From contig NC_016457.1 in the NCBI RefSeq assembly GCF_000226115.1, forward strand, positions 4,526,001 to 4,590,000: a DNA stretch of 64,000 nucleotides. Reading direction: 5' to 3'. The position numbers and the translations under genes were made by a program. Positions 1-11,630 of this stretch are shown piece by piece. The notes under the pieces were generated by a model. The model was not told the DNA's origin. It did not search any database and saw only the letters and a program-made list of their open reading frames with translations. The stretch's first letter is position 1. Every line of letters starts with the position of its first letter. This DNA is from Thermothielavioides terrestris NRRL 8126. Lineage: Eukaryota; Ascomycota; Sordariomycetes; Sordariales; Chaetomiaceae.

Positions 1-3000
1 ACTTGCTATATCTTAGTATTATAGAAACTCCTTTCTAAGTACGCTAATTAGCTAGGAACTAAGCAACTTACTTATAGTCTAGTAGCTAGCTAGCTACTAA
101 TCCTCTAACTTCTAGCTATTAATAATTACGAAGTTCCTTAAAGTTGGAGGTAGTAATAAAGATATAAGGTAGTATAGTCCAGTGGCTAGCTAGTACTCAA
201 CTAGAGAACTGTATATTGCTGCTTATTGCTAAGATATAAACAAAGGAATATCTAACCCCTAAACCTATTGCAGATCCTCCTATACCCTGCTCAATAGTTT
301 CCTTAAAATATGGTTAAGATCCTTTTAAGAGCTATATTTTACCTATATATTATCCTGGATCCTATATATCGTTGTTTATAGCAACTGTATAAGCTCCTAG
401 ACCTATAGGAATAGGTACTGTATAATAGAGACCTCGTCTAAGCTAGTAAGATCTACTAGTAGTAGAACAGCGCTATAGTATATCCTAAACCCCTTCGCTT
501 CTAAGATATTGACTAGCTATTAGAAGTGCTTTAGCTACAACGAGTTTGTTAACAAGTGATAATACTAGATATACGAGCAGAGGAGTAACTAGCTCCTAAA
601 CCATTTACACCTATAGCGAAGGATACTAACTAGCTCTAGAATTGGCATATTCTACAAGAGCTAAGCCACTTGATCTACCTAGTTGACTACATTATAATAG
701 TCTAGGTTATAGCGTTTGTCTAGAGTAGCCTACCTAAGTGTAGAGACCTTAGCAGCAATGTCGGCAGTACCCTAGGTACTTAGTTGTAGTAGCTAGACAG
801 CTACTATACTACTCCGCCACTGCCTATTATTGTACTATAGACTAGGGAACTAGTCTAGTATAAAAACGCTATTGAAATTGAAAGGTACATTGGTATTAAA
901 CCGCTTATATACTATCGACAGCTTATATACGATCAGTGCTTGAGCCCGCTTAGGCAGCCTATTGAAGCCCTAGCCGTTAAACCGCTCTATATATATAGCT
1001 AGAAGTATATAATTAAGACTCTTGAACTTAGCTTAGATTACTTTGTTTCAGTAGTCTTATATACAATAATCAAGGTAGATAATTAAACTAGTAAAAGGGA
1101 AGGTGCTAAGCATCTGCTACTTTAGTATAGGCTTAGAGTTCTTAACCTTCGAATACTATCTTTTGACCACATTTGTTGTAGTAACCTAGTAGAGCAAGGG
1201 GATCAGGTCTTACACCTAATACGCCTATAGCCAAGTGTTGTTTAGCCAGTTGTTCTTCAAATACTGCTTAAGTCTATCAATGTTAGTATAAGCAATAGCA
1301 GCTTCAACAGACTCTATATAGCCTTTTTCTAAACGATAGCTTAGAAGAGCGGCTCCTATATAGCTAAGGTACTCTTTGTTAGTACCAATCTAACGCTTTA
1401 AAGTCTCCTAGCAATGCTTTATATAAAGGAGATGTTATATATATAGGAGGCTACGCTTATCGTAGCCAAATGCCACCTAGACAGCAAGTTGTTAGGCTAT
1501 AGAGTCGTTGGTAATTATATATTTTAGGGGCTAGCCCCTATCAACTACTCCCCTATACTATTCTAGTAGTACGCCTAGGTATACTACAATGCTATTAGCG
1601 GTCTACCTCTCTATAAAGAAGTAAATAGAAAGGAGCTAGTAGCTATTAAAGTCCTAAACTATAATTATAAACAGGTGCCAACCCCTACGTACAGTCTTAT
1701 AAGTAGTATTCATAATTGCTAGTTGGCTATACTTCTTTAGTATATCCAATAGGTCTCTATATACGAAGACCAATATAAAGGAGTTCTCGCCAAGGATAGT
1801 CAGCGCCTTATACTTATATCGGTCGCTATAGAATAGTAGCTAGGCAACGGCTTCTATAAATTCTAGCTCCCTAAAGACTTTGCGGGACTATGCCTTATAA
1901 TCATTGCGTTTATAGAGCTTAAGAGACCTATATAGGTTACTAATCTCCTAGGTTATAATGTACTAGCCGCCTATATAGTAAAGACGTACCCTAGCCTTAG
2001 GGGTTTCGATATAGCTACGTAGCTAGTGTTCTATTATACTATCGCTATATCTAGAGGAGAGGAGGTAGACAATATACTCTAGAATAATATATAGACGTTT
2101 AACTATCTCAATGTCTTCTATCGAGTGGTTATAGCTATAGCAAATAGCAATATCAACGGTACTATCGTTGTATTTAACCTAGTAGAGAGTACAATAGTAT
2201 AGCTCTATATTCTATAGCGCCCTGTTACATTTACCTTGCCCTTTGGTCTTTTACAACGTCTTCTAGAGGAGGCAACGAAATATAGTCTTCTTTTTCCACT
2301 ACCTTAGGGCGTCTCTCTAGCTATAGAAGTACAAAACCCAGCGCTATTTAGCTCGCTAAGCTATATATAGGAGAGTAAATATACCCTCTTTGAACTAGCG
2401 TTCCCAGATCTCTATAATATTATAAAGAATTGCAAAGCCGCCATTTAACGCCCTAACCTCTAGTTTAGATATATAAATTAGGGAAATATACCTATACCTA
2501 CGTCTAGAAGCTGCTTCCCCTATAGAAGAACTGTCTTCCTTAGAGGATAGTAAAGAGCTGTTTAGCAACTAGGCAGAGGCTAGAGCAGGACTAGGAATAC
2601 TACTCGATTATAACGATTGTAGAGTTAGATGCTTAGGAATAAGGAGAAGCTCGAGTTAAGGCAGTACCTACTAAGTAGCTAGATCGAAGTTAGGCTTAGG
2701 AAGCAGATGTTCTAGGACTAGGGAGCTCGCTATAAGTATAGCATTAGCAATTCAATGCTAATAATTAAATTCGCTATTTAACTAAATAGCACTTATACGT
2801 TAAAGGGGACTAAAGGCGCTAATAGGCTATAAATACTACATTGTCTTATTACTAACTATATAAAGCAAGCTAGTCTATAGTAGGATACTAGTCTATAGCT
2901 AGATCAATACTTAGTAACTGCTAATAGGTAGGCGCTAAAACAACTTATTTAACACATCTTCTAGTTGCTAGCTATATAGTACGTCGTTTTGTTGCTAACT

Positions 3001-3375
3001 GCGTAAAGCGAGCTAGTCTATAGTAAAATACTAGTCTATAGCTAGATCAATGCTTAGCAACTACTAATATACGCTAGTAGCAAATAATCTAAACTTACTA
3101 ATAGGATCTCTTAGATATAGGCTAAATACATAGTTCTATAACAATATAACGTTGTAATATAGGTCTAAGTAGAATAGAGGGTTAGTATAGACGTAGATTA
3201 GTTGGGGAAACGTAGGCAAGATATAAACTAGCGGCTAGGCAGCTGCTAACGCAACGTAGGCACAAGGACCACCGCGTTGAAATTGTTAAGCGGCGGCAAA
3301 AGGAGTGACTTCTAAGCACAGGGGCTATAGTATCTGTGGGGACATCGGAAATTGGTCTTGGCGGGACCTCTTTAA
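1..3375 (-). mobile_element. MULE DNA transposon copy 1, RIP-degraded, cut by left window edge
   Basis: A Mutator-like element read on the minus strand. Its 5' terminal region occupies about 2640-3375 and its transposase relic lies to the left, running out of the window. The outer edge is placed at 3375 because the stretch 2640-3375 recurs in inverted orientation at 4121-4656 and continues at 15597-16060 in MULE copy 2. Both arms begin with the same 19-mer, TTAAAGAGGTCCCGCCAAG. The AT-rich subterminal part repeats motifs such as a GATCTAGCTATAGACTAG block. All reading frames are full of TAG and TAA codons, as expected from RIP. I cannot see the other end, so length and target duplication are unknown. 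Confidence 0.75.
700..2640 (-). pseudogene. MULE transposase relic (copy 1)
   Basis: Read on the minus strand through RIP stops, the stretch around 1480-1740 gives a MULE transposase core. It has a strand resembling MNTTYKTVRRGWHLFIIIV, then a block like FIER-TANSI, then IITNDSIA followed by QLAV. These match the order seen in Mutator-like transposases (a DATYKTN-like first acidic block and an ITD-like second block). The N-terminal region at about 1750-2450 matches MULE copy 2 at 16150-16547 joined to 32477-32949, which confirms that both are one coding family. Stops are TAG or TAA at positions that can come from CAG, CAA or TGG. The domain is assigned by eye; boundaries are approximate. No activity is expected. 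Confidence 0.65.
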
Positions 3376-4120
3376 GATCTAGCCAAACTGGTCAACTGGG
3401 TAAACATATACACACAAAAGCTGTTTACCCAGTATATAACCCTCGCGTAGGCAATTGAAATTGCATTGCTAACCCTAGGCGAGGAGAGCGCACTTGTCCT
3501 AGCACCTGATTGGATGCAGAAGACCACTGTGACGGCATAGCACGCTAACCCCCGTCACATGACCTGCGCACAGACCAGTCACGTGATTGTGCACTCAGGT
3601 GCCTTCCCAAGTTGATACATTTGCAAGACTCGAGTTGACTTCTAGATTGGGAAGGAGGGGTTGACTTGCCGATAAGGAAAAACGCGCTGATAAGGCGAAC
3701 CGCGTCTTACCCCGCAATACACAGACAATTGCAGCCCCAATGCAAATTGTCTATGCGCATAGCCCAAGGTATTCAGGCACGGATTTTCCACCCACATGTT
3801 GATAGTTTTCCTCTCTCTCCTCAGACTTAAAGTCTTCGTCAATCGAGGATCAATTCAGCTGCAGGTTCTCCAGCACTCGTTTTGCCTTGCTGTGACAACC
3901 ACGTCGTGATTAGATCAAAAAGTTGCTGCCTAAGCTCTAAAAAATGAAACCTAATGTACAAGGCATATAGGGAACGCGGGAAAACATAGCACGGAGTCCG
4001 CCTTGGGAGATGTATACGACCTAAAAAGTCTATAGAGGCACAACGGTTTAAACAATTCGGCTCTTGACGTTGCTTTACACTATAGGGGCTACACCCCTAT
4101 ACCTCCTTTAAGGGTAGACG
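3376..4120. other. RIP-poor spacer between two head-to-head MULE ends
   Basis: About 745 bp with balanced composition and few TAG steps, in contrast to both sides. It holds a 12-bp perfect inverted repeat (3395-3406 and 3422-3433, 15-nt loop) and a CACGTGA site near 3580. No convincing gene was found; a 66-codon minus frame at 3642-3842 has no recognisable feature. Its right two thirds are made of two segments that recur elsewhere in the window: 3805-3896 near 35.57 kb and 3899-4091 near 42.25 kb. It is therefore at least partly repetitive. Confidence 0.5.
3805..4091. repeat. Dispersed unclassified repeat (copy 1)
   Basis: The first part (3805-3896) is nearly the same as 35567-35660, starting GTTTTCCTCTCTCTCC. 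The second part (3899-4091) resembles 42248-42435, sharing landmarks such as the TGATT...AAAAAG.TGCTGC stretch, ACAAGGCAT.TAGGGAACG and CTATAGGGGC. The two other copies each hold only one half, so this copy is the longest. No coding frame, terminal repeat or tail was recognised. It may be a remnant of a DNA element or of a duplicated host 5' region. Confidence 0.5.
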
Positions 4121-4689
4121 TTAAAGAGGTCCCGCCAAGCCTAATTTCCGTAGTTCTTACAGATACCTGTGGGTTCCGCGCTTAGAAGTCACTCCTTTTA
4201 CCACCGCTTAACAATTTCTACGCGGTGGTCCTTACGCCTATGTCGCGTTAGCAGCTGCCTAGCCGCTAGTTTATATCTTGCCTACGTTTCCCTAACCAAT
4301 CCGCATCTATACCTACCCTCCATTGTGCTTTAACCTATATTACGATGTTATATCGCCATAGAACTACGCATTTAGCCTATATCCAATGGATCCCATTGGT
4401 AAGTTAGTCAACTAGTTTGCTACTAGTATATATTAGCAGTTGCTAAACATTGATTTAGCTATAGACTAGCATCCTACTATAGACTAGTTTGCTTTATATA
4501 ACTAGTAACTAGAAGACGTGCTAGGTAAGTTCCATTGTTTTACTATCTACTAATTAGCAGTTACTCAACATTGATCTAGCTATAGACTAGCTCGCTTTAT
4601 ATAGTTAATAGTAAAATGACGCGCTATATAGTTAATAGTAAAACGATACGCTATATTATTATTATCATTATTAATCTTACACCGAAGAG

Positions 4690-6268
4690 GCGCTTAGCGC
4701 CTTGCCACTAAGGGCAAGTGGTCCCTCCACCTATATACACTCCACTTACGCGCATTGCCTACGCTACGTTCCCGCAACGTAGCGCGAGCCTCCCTGATTT
4801 CCCCTATCCAACTCGCCAAAACTCACCTTTCCGGCCTGGTAGCGACGGAGACATAGCCACCTACATAGCCCGTTGTACGCCACTTGCTTACGCGAAGCGC
4901 CCTAGCGCGAATATTGTAGCCGCTAGGCGCGCTATATACGCGAGGGGAGCGCTAGAGGCCGACCTTCCTACGCCTCTTCCTCCTTCCGTGCCCCCCGCCT
5001 ACGTAGCTACTTATAAGGGGCCCCCCCACTACGCTACCCCGGCTTTCGTGCTCCGCCTACACATTTGTAGAGCCTTCCGCTGCTCCCCTATATTCTACCT
5101 CGCCTTCGACGTTTAGCTTAAGTGCTAGTCAGTATTTATATAGACGCCTAGTACGTATTAGCTACCCTATAAGCACCTAGGCGCCTCTCCTACTCTTAAG
5201 TAGTATAAATAGTATATACTAGTCTTAGACGCTAGGCCGTCCTATAGTAACCGCTAGGTCTTTATAGTATATTGCTAGATAGGCAATAGTTTTAAGCGCT
5301 TTACTATAGTAGTATAGTGGTATAGATATATCTAGTATTCCCTTCTAGAATAGGAACTATCTAAGGCCAATAGCTCCTATATACGCCTATATAAAGAGGG
5401 AGCTCTACGTTTTATTAAGGCCTTTGTATACCTACAAAATATAGATAGGGGGCGCTAGGTTATATAGGTTAGCCATTTCCTCATAGTATACCTTCTCTAG
5501 CCTCCTAGCGTCTATATAATATAATTGTAGCTCCCTATACATTTTCTATTCCTCTACTGTAGCTATATCTACATTGGTATAGAGCTAGGGCTTCTAAGGC
5601 CCCTAGCCCCCACTTTTACTACTCCCACTCTATACCTCCGCCTCTACCGCTAGGCGGTACAAGAGGAGCTACTCCTTAGCCTAGGCCTACCTCTGTTCTA
5701 TAGGGGACACCTCTATAGGCGGCCTAGCCCCTAGAGCACAACGTATACAACGTCTCCTCTTTAGCCTCGACGCTACTTTCACATATATATCGTGTAGGAG
5801 CTATATAAGCCTAGTCCTCTAGAGCCTTTGTTTAATATATATAGTCTAGCGGTTGAGGTATAGGTCAATAGGAGATACCTAGGTCTCGCTTTCTAGGTTA
5901 TAGACTAATATAGCCTTATATACGTTAGCGACCACCCGAAGGTAGCCCAACTACGTTATACTAAAGCTATATACAATCCTATAGGGAGTCCCTCCAATCG
6001 ACGTTAAAGTATACTATATAGCTACTCTATATAAGAGGACGCTTCTAATAACCTTGATATAGATCTCCTAAGTTTATATAATATATACCCTATACGTCTT
6101 CGCTATAAGCCTTATAAAAGCAAACTTCTATATAGCTATCTTCGCCTCTACCGCCTTCTTATATACCTTGAACGAGAGCTTATAGTCTAGCTATACGCCT
6201 AGGAACTTCGTCGACTCTACCAATATAAGCCCTAGCTAGCCTTCCTCTAAAATGTTAACGACCTCTAT
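4690..6268 (-). pseudogene. LINE B ORF2 relic, C-terminal part and 3' end
   Basis: This is the rest of LINE B left of the LINE A insertion. It should hold the end of the reverse transcriptase, the RNase H-like part and the 3' untranslated region. The minus-strand reading is broken by many RIP codons and I could not assign individual motifs. The part at 4720-5110 is rich in GCG and GCGC and relatively free of stops on the plus strand, which explains a 132-codon antisense frame there. Confidence 0.5.
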
Positions 6269-6649
6269 ATATAGCCACTATACCCTAAAAAAAAAAACTT
6301 TCTCTTCTTTCTGCTTACTTGCATCCTCGCCACAACGCCGACAAACCCTTCAAAACCACCACCATTCGAAAGCTCTTGCCGAGCCCTATCTAGCCGTACT
6401 GACCACCACTACGCGCAGTCCATTACGCGAGTATAGGAGGTGGTGGAAAATAGGGCAATCTAGCAATGGCCGACCGGCGGTTAGACTTTTCGCCCTTACG
6501 TGACCTACCCGCCCTACTAGGCCGACGCCTAATGGCTAGCAACGCCGTTTATAGCTACCAAGCGATAGGCGCCAACAACCCTACCCCCGCAACGCCTAAA
6601 GGAGGAAGGCTAGCCTAGGCTAGCCCCTTCTAACTACGTTGGCCTAGCC

Positions 6650-7840
6650 AAAGGCCTATTAGGCCTAGAAGGAAATTCAGAGCCTTTAGAGCAGCCTGCT
6701 AGCCCTAGTGCTAGCTAAAGCAAAGGCCTAGGCCTAGAGTGTTATAAGCAAGCTAAAGGAGGCCTACTAGGCTAGTGGTCAAGCCGAAGGCCTAGCTTTA
6801 AAGCCTATGAACCTACCTAAACAAAGCCTATAGAAGCTTATAGCCGAAGAAGTTAAAAAGGCTATTATAGAAACTAGCTAATAGAAGCTGCAAGCTCGAA
6901 CCTAGGCTAATATAGCTATAGAAGCCCCTCTAGAGGACTCTATTGCCCCCTAAAAGGTAGTCCTACCCAAGGCTACTAGAGAGCTTACAATATATAGGGC
7001 TAGTATACTAGCCGAACTAGCTAAGAAGACCCTAGCCTAGGTGATCTAAGCTGTCAACTAAGCCTTAGAAAGGCCTAATAGGGCTATAGTAGCTTAGAAG
7101 CTCCTTAGTAGAGATATAATTCTAACTTTCAAGGACCTAGCTACTAAGGAATAGTACTTAGCCAACTAGGAAAAGTAGGTCCCAAAGGCCTTTAGCCTAT
7201 AGGCCTAAGAGGCTATAAGGACCTTTGTAATCCTAGTCAAAGGGGTATACCGTAAAGACCTAGAAGGGGTCTTAGAGGCCACTTTCTAACAAGAGATTAG
7301 CCTCTAGAGCGTTGACAAGGTTAGATTCAAGCTTCTAGTAGCCAAGGGCTATACCAAGGCTACAATCCTTATTACTTTGGCCGACTAGTCCGAGGCTACA
7401 AAGGCCTATAAAGAAGGCCTACTTTAGAGGGCCTAGCTATTCAACTATGAGCTATACTAGCTAACTTTGAACCCTACCCAGTGCTTTAAGTGTTGGAAGT
7501 GGGGGTATATCCAACACTACTACCGTAAAGAAGCCCTATGCCCTAGCTATAGAACTAAGGCCTATAGCTAAGAAGGTAGATAGGCCAAGACGGACTGCCC
7601 TATTTACAAAGGCCTTTAGCTACCCTACTGCCTAGCCTATAGGGGAAAGCACTTAGCCTAGGATAGGAGCTGCCTAGCCTAGGTCTAGGTCAAGGCTAAA
7701 GCCTAGAAGGCCTACGCCTATCGACCCTAGACCTTTGCCTAGGCCCTAGCTACTAGGCCTAGTCATTAGTCTCAAGATAATAGTTGAATCTTTGCCCTCG
7801 ACCTAGTTGAACCCAATAGCCCTAGCTTAGCCTAGCTATT
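6650..7840 (+). pseudogene. LINE A ORF1 (gag-like, zinc knuckle) relic
   Basis: Read through RIP stops, this gives an Ala/Glu/Lys-rich, probably helical N-terminal region. After it comes a block with GVYRKDLEGVLEATF and then, at about 7472-7620, zinc-knuckle sequence starting CFKCWKWGYIQHYYRKE. The first knuckle fits C-x2-C-x4-H-x4-C if the last Tyr was Cys. Two further CP.C-like pairs follow (LCPSYR and DCPIYK, with Tyr again in place of Cys), an effect of G-to-A changes. In LINEs this protein coats the RNA. The frame ends before the tRNA-like sequence at 7858. Confidence 0.65.
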
Positions 7841-7857
7841 AAAATGGCCCTATAGCA

Positions 7858-7955
7858 GGCCTAGCGGTATAGCAGTTGTAACCTAGGATATAGCTTAGGA
7901 CCCAATATAGCGCCGGCTCGACTACAACTTTGTAAGTTTAATTCCTACCTAGGGC
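7858..7955 (+). ncRNA. tRNA-like sequence inside LINE A
   Basis: Ninety-eight nucleotides between ORF1 and ORF2. The 5' end GGCCTAG can pair 6 of 7 with the 3' end CTAGGGC, like an acceptor stem. Upstream of that 3' end is a T-arm-like stretch. In LINE C it reads GTAAG TTCGATT CCCAC, a canonical loop. The stem becomes perfect (GTGGG/CCCAC) if two G-to-A changes are allowed. A box A-like TAGCGGTATAGC lies near the start. The same 98-nt length is kept in LINEs C, F and H. Confidence 0.45.
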
Positions 7956-7999
7956 TTTGCTTTTTAAACTAGCTAGCCTAGCTAGCCACCTAGCCAACT

Positions 8000-10900
8000 A
8001 CCTAGCTAACTAAAGGCCTAGAGCTTAACCTAGCTAACTACTTTCGACCGTCCAATAGCGCTATAACTATATAGATTCTATCGTAGAACACCTAGAGTAG
8101 CAAAGAGGCAATCGAGTCCCTGCTTAAGGAGTCCGATTTCGATATCCTAGCTATCTAAGAACCGTAGATCAACCTATTTACTAAGTCGACCTACTACCTT
8201 TGAAGCTCCTAATACTACTTAGTCTATAAGCCTAAGGCCTAGGCAGCCCTATATATTACTAAGCGCTATAGGGTTAGCCAATAGGACTATAGTATAGAGG
8301 ATCTCTAGTGCTAGGTCTAGCTAGAGTAGGGCCTTAAGGTCTAGTCGGTTTATAACCCTCTGGACTCTAAGGAGGTACTAAGCAGGCTCCTATAGCTGCC
8401 TGCCCCTATAGTGCCTATAGTCCTAGCGAGGGACTTGAACCTCTACTACCCCTATTAGGACTGGTATAGCTAGCTAGATTAAAGGGCTAACAAGCTATTT
8501 AATCTAGCTATCTAGTAGAATCTTAAGCTCTATACGCCCTATAGGGCTATAACTTAGGCCCCTTAAGGCTATCGGCTAGCCTAGCTATCGACTATCGACT
8601 ACATTTAGGCCTCTATAGGCCTACAAAGCACCTACTACGGCCTAGACACTAGGGGGCGGTCCAACTACTACCCCTAGGCCCTCGAAGCCCTAGTATCTAG
8701 GCTTAGAGGATGCTAGGATAGCTATCTAACGGGGTAGGCCTAGGGTATAATATAGAAGGACAAAGTAGAAGCTAAAGCAAAGACCTTGCCTATTATAATA
8801 GGGCTTGCCTTAAGTAAGCTTGCTAGGTAGGCTATAATAGCCTAAGGCCTATAAGAGGCCTTCGACAAGTTAATAGCCGAGCTATAGGCTATTATAAGCT
8901 ACACTACCCCCTAGAAACGGCCCTACCAAGGCTTCTAAGCCCTATAGTAGTCCCTAGTAATCTAAGACCTTCGAAAATAGGCTAGGCAAGCTAAGAGGGC
9001 CTACAAAGTAGTCCCTACCCCCAAATACTAGACAAGCTACAACAGGGCTACCAAGGTGCTATCGAGGGCTATTAAGGCCTTTAAAACAGCTAACTAGAGG
9101 GCTACCCTCTAGGAGGCTAATAACAACTAGGCTCTACTATAGAGGCTAGAAAAGTAGGCTCGGCTTAAGAGCTATACCCCTGTCGACCCCCCTAAGCTCC
9201 TAGCCCTCTAAGCGGCCTAGAGGGCCCCTAGCCTAACTACCTTTGAGGCTAAGGCCCAAGCCCTTATAGACCAGTTTTTCCTGAACCTACCTATCGACCT
9301 CTCTAATATCTAAGACCCTAGCCTTGCCTAGGACTAGCCTAGCCAATTTACTATCGAATAGAGGGTAATACCTAAAGACATTAGCTAAGCCCTATAGAGC
9401 GCTGTTTCGTAGAAGGCCCTAGGAGAAGACCTCCTACCTACTGGCCTACTCAAGGCCTATAGCCAACCGCTAGCCTAGATCCTAGCTATATTAGCTACTA
9501 GATGCCTATAGGTAGGGTAGTTCCCTCTACACTTCAAAGTGGCTAAAACGGTAGTGCTATAGAAGCCTAGTAAACCTCTAGTAGCCTACTAGACCCCCGT
9601 TAGCTATAGGCCTATCGCTCTATTACCTACTATTAGCAAAGTTATAGAGGTAGTAGTAGCGAAGAGAGTTATAGAGGCTACTAAAGCCAACGGCCTGCTC
9701 CCTAAAGAGCAAATAGGCAATAGAGCCTATATGTCTACAGAGCTAGCGATATAGCTAGTAGTAGCCTAAGTCTAAGAGGCTTAGAGGCAATGGGTAGTAG
9801 CCTTGCTCCTATAGCTTGATATCTCTAGGGCCTTCAATATAGTCAACTATCCTAGGCTCCTAGCTACCTTTCGAGACCTCAGCTACCTAAGGTGGCTAGT
9901 TTTATAGACTAAGGCCTAGCTAGCCGACCAATCGGCTATCCTTTACTTCGATAGGAAGGCTATAGAGCCTATCCTAGTAGTGGCGAGGGTCCCCTAAGGC
10001 TCCCCTCTATCCCTAATGCTGTTCCTACTCTATATTAGCACCCTATATAGGGTACTAAAAGAGAGGTATCCGTATCTGAGCCTAGTAGGGTTTACCGACG
10101 ATACTAACCTACTAGCCTTTAGTAGGACCTTGGAAGTCAACGTTTAGCAGTTAGAAAAAGCCTAGGATATATACCTATAATAGGCTAAAACCTAGGGTAT
10201 AGCCTTCGTAGCTAAAAAAAGCGAACTAGTACACTTCAATAAAGGCTATTAGCAATAGGCTACCCTAGTGCACTTAGCCTTGCTATAGGGGCGAGGAACT
10301 AGGCCTATATAGCCTACCTAGTTGGCTAGGTTCCTAGGAGCTTAGCTAGACTAGAAGCTACAGTGGGGGGCCTATAGGATAGCTATAGAGGGCAAGCTAC
10401 AGACCTAGGAGTATACTCTAACTAGGATTATTACAAAGACTTAGGGCCCTAGCCTAGTCTAGGCTAGGGAAGTCTATACTAAGTATATACACAGTGCTAT
10501 AGCCTATAGCGCCTCTATTGCTTATACTCCCACCCCCCTCTAGAGCCAGTCCCAAGGTATTACTAGGAGCCTAGCCAAGGCCTAGAACCGTAGCCTCCGA
10601 GTAGTTACTAGGGCCTACCAGGCTATACCTACCTATACTCTTAAGACCGAAGCCTAGGTTCCCCCTCTAGACCTATACCTTAATAAAAGGCTAGTAGACT
10701 TTAAGAGGCAAATTCGACAACCGGTCCTCCTAGAGGGCTAAAGGCCTATCGACATTGTAAACAAGGCTTGCCTTAAGCTCTATAAGAGGTTTAGAAAGCC
10801 TAGAGGCTAGAGGGAGCCCTAGAGGGTACAAGGGCCGTAAGAGCCTATAACAGTAGAAAAGCAAACACTGGCGGCACTACAGTGGGCTAGCTATAAGCCT

Positions 10901-11400
10901 ACTAAGCAGGCGCTTAGAGAGGCTTAGGAGGAGCGATAGAAGCAAAGGGTTCAGGTATAGGGTAGGAAGCCTAGGAGGCTAGCCAACTAGGACTCCCCTA
11001 TTTTCCTCTTTACCAACAGGGCCTTAGCTCAGCATCAAGGCCTAACCAAGGCCCAGAGCTCTCTACTAACCTAGGCCAGGGTAGGGGCTATAGGCCTTCG
11101 GGGCTTCCTTTTTAGGGCCTAGGTCCTAGACGTCAATACCCCCCTCTACGCTTACGGTGAAGGCGTAGAAACAGTAGAGCACTTAGTAGTCTAGTGCAGG
11201 CACCCCCCAAGGCCTAGACCCTAGGCACCTTAGGCTATATGGACCCGCCTAGACCTCTACTACGTACTACGTAGTAGAGGAGCCTAGGCCCGTAGGCTTA
11301 CAAAGGGGGTAGTTAACTAGCTTCTACAGTTAGGCCAGCTTCTAAAGTATAGGCTAGCCGCAAGGCTAGACCTTGCCTAGGAGCCTAGCCTAGGCTAGCC
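8000..11400 (+). pseudogene. LINE A ORF2 relic: endonuclease, reverse transcriptase, RNase H, zinc finger
   Basis: Domains in order, read through RIP stops. The AP-like endonuclease lies at about 8060-8700, with ILAIQEP, a RDLNLYYPY block (GDFN type) and STIDYI. The reverse transcriptase lies at about 9400-10150, with a QGSPLS-like block (one RIP-type change) then LMLFLLYISTLYRVLKERYP and the catalytic GFTDDTNLLAF at about 10090; this aspartate pair is intact. A C-terminal region at 10880-11400 carries an RNase H-like stretch (FLFTNRALA, TKAQSSLLT) and a C-x2..H-x3..C finger near VETVEHLVV. In LINEs this protein nicks target DNA and primes reverse transcription there. Dozens of TAG and TAA codons make it inactive. 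Confidence 0.75.
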
Positions 11401-11630
11401 CTAGGCTACTGGGCCTACTTGGCCTAGCTACTCTTTTTCCCTTTTCCTTATAGTATTGGGACTCAGACTCGTTCGTTCGTTTTCTTTTTCCTTGATTCTA
11501 AAGGTCAGATACAGGTTTTTCATCCGGCCTTCGGGGCACGGTTTTCCTATATATAAGCGGTAGGAGGACTGGCGAGCCCTAGCTAAGGGCATATCGGGGT
11601 AGGAAATAATAAATATAGCCACTATACCCT

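Larger units (their letters stand above)
6287..11612 (+). mobile_element. LINE A, full-length non-LTR retrotransposon, RIP-degraded
   Basis: Inserted in LINE B with an 18-bp target duplication, ATATAGCCACTATACCCT, at 6269-6286 and 11613-11630. The length is 5326 bp, almost the same as LINE C (about 5336 bp without its insert) and LINE H (about 5329 bp), so it is probably complete. The 3' end reads GGCATATCGGGGTAGGAAAT and then a short AATAAA tail. A run of A residues (6287-6297) precedes the conserved 5' start CTCTTCTTTCTGCTT. It has two coding regions and a tRNA-like sequence between them. It is the reference copy for the family that includes LINEs C, D, F, G and H. Confidence 0.85.

Noticed and set aside
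1..3000. hAT-type transposase as identity of the left element
   Set aside because: First considered because of a BED-like N-terminal look, but no hAT dimerisation motif was found and the core matches the MULE order.
4718..5116. 132-codon plus-strand open frame
   Set aside because: It lies antisense to the 3' coding region of LINE B; the Pro/Ala/Tyr-rich reading has no domain and is explained by GC-rich composition of that part.
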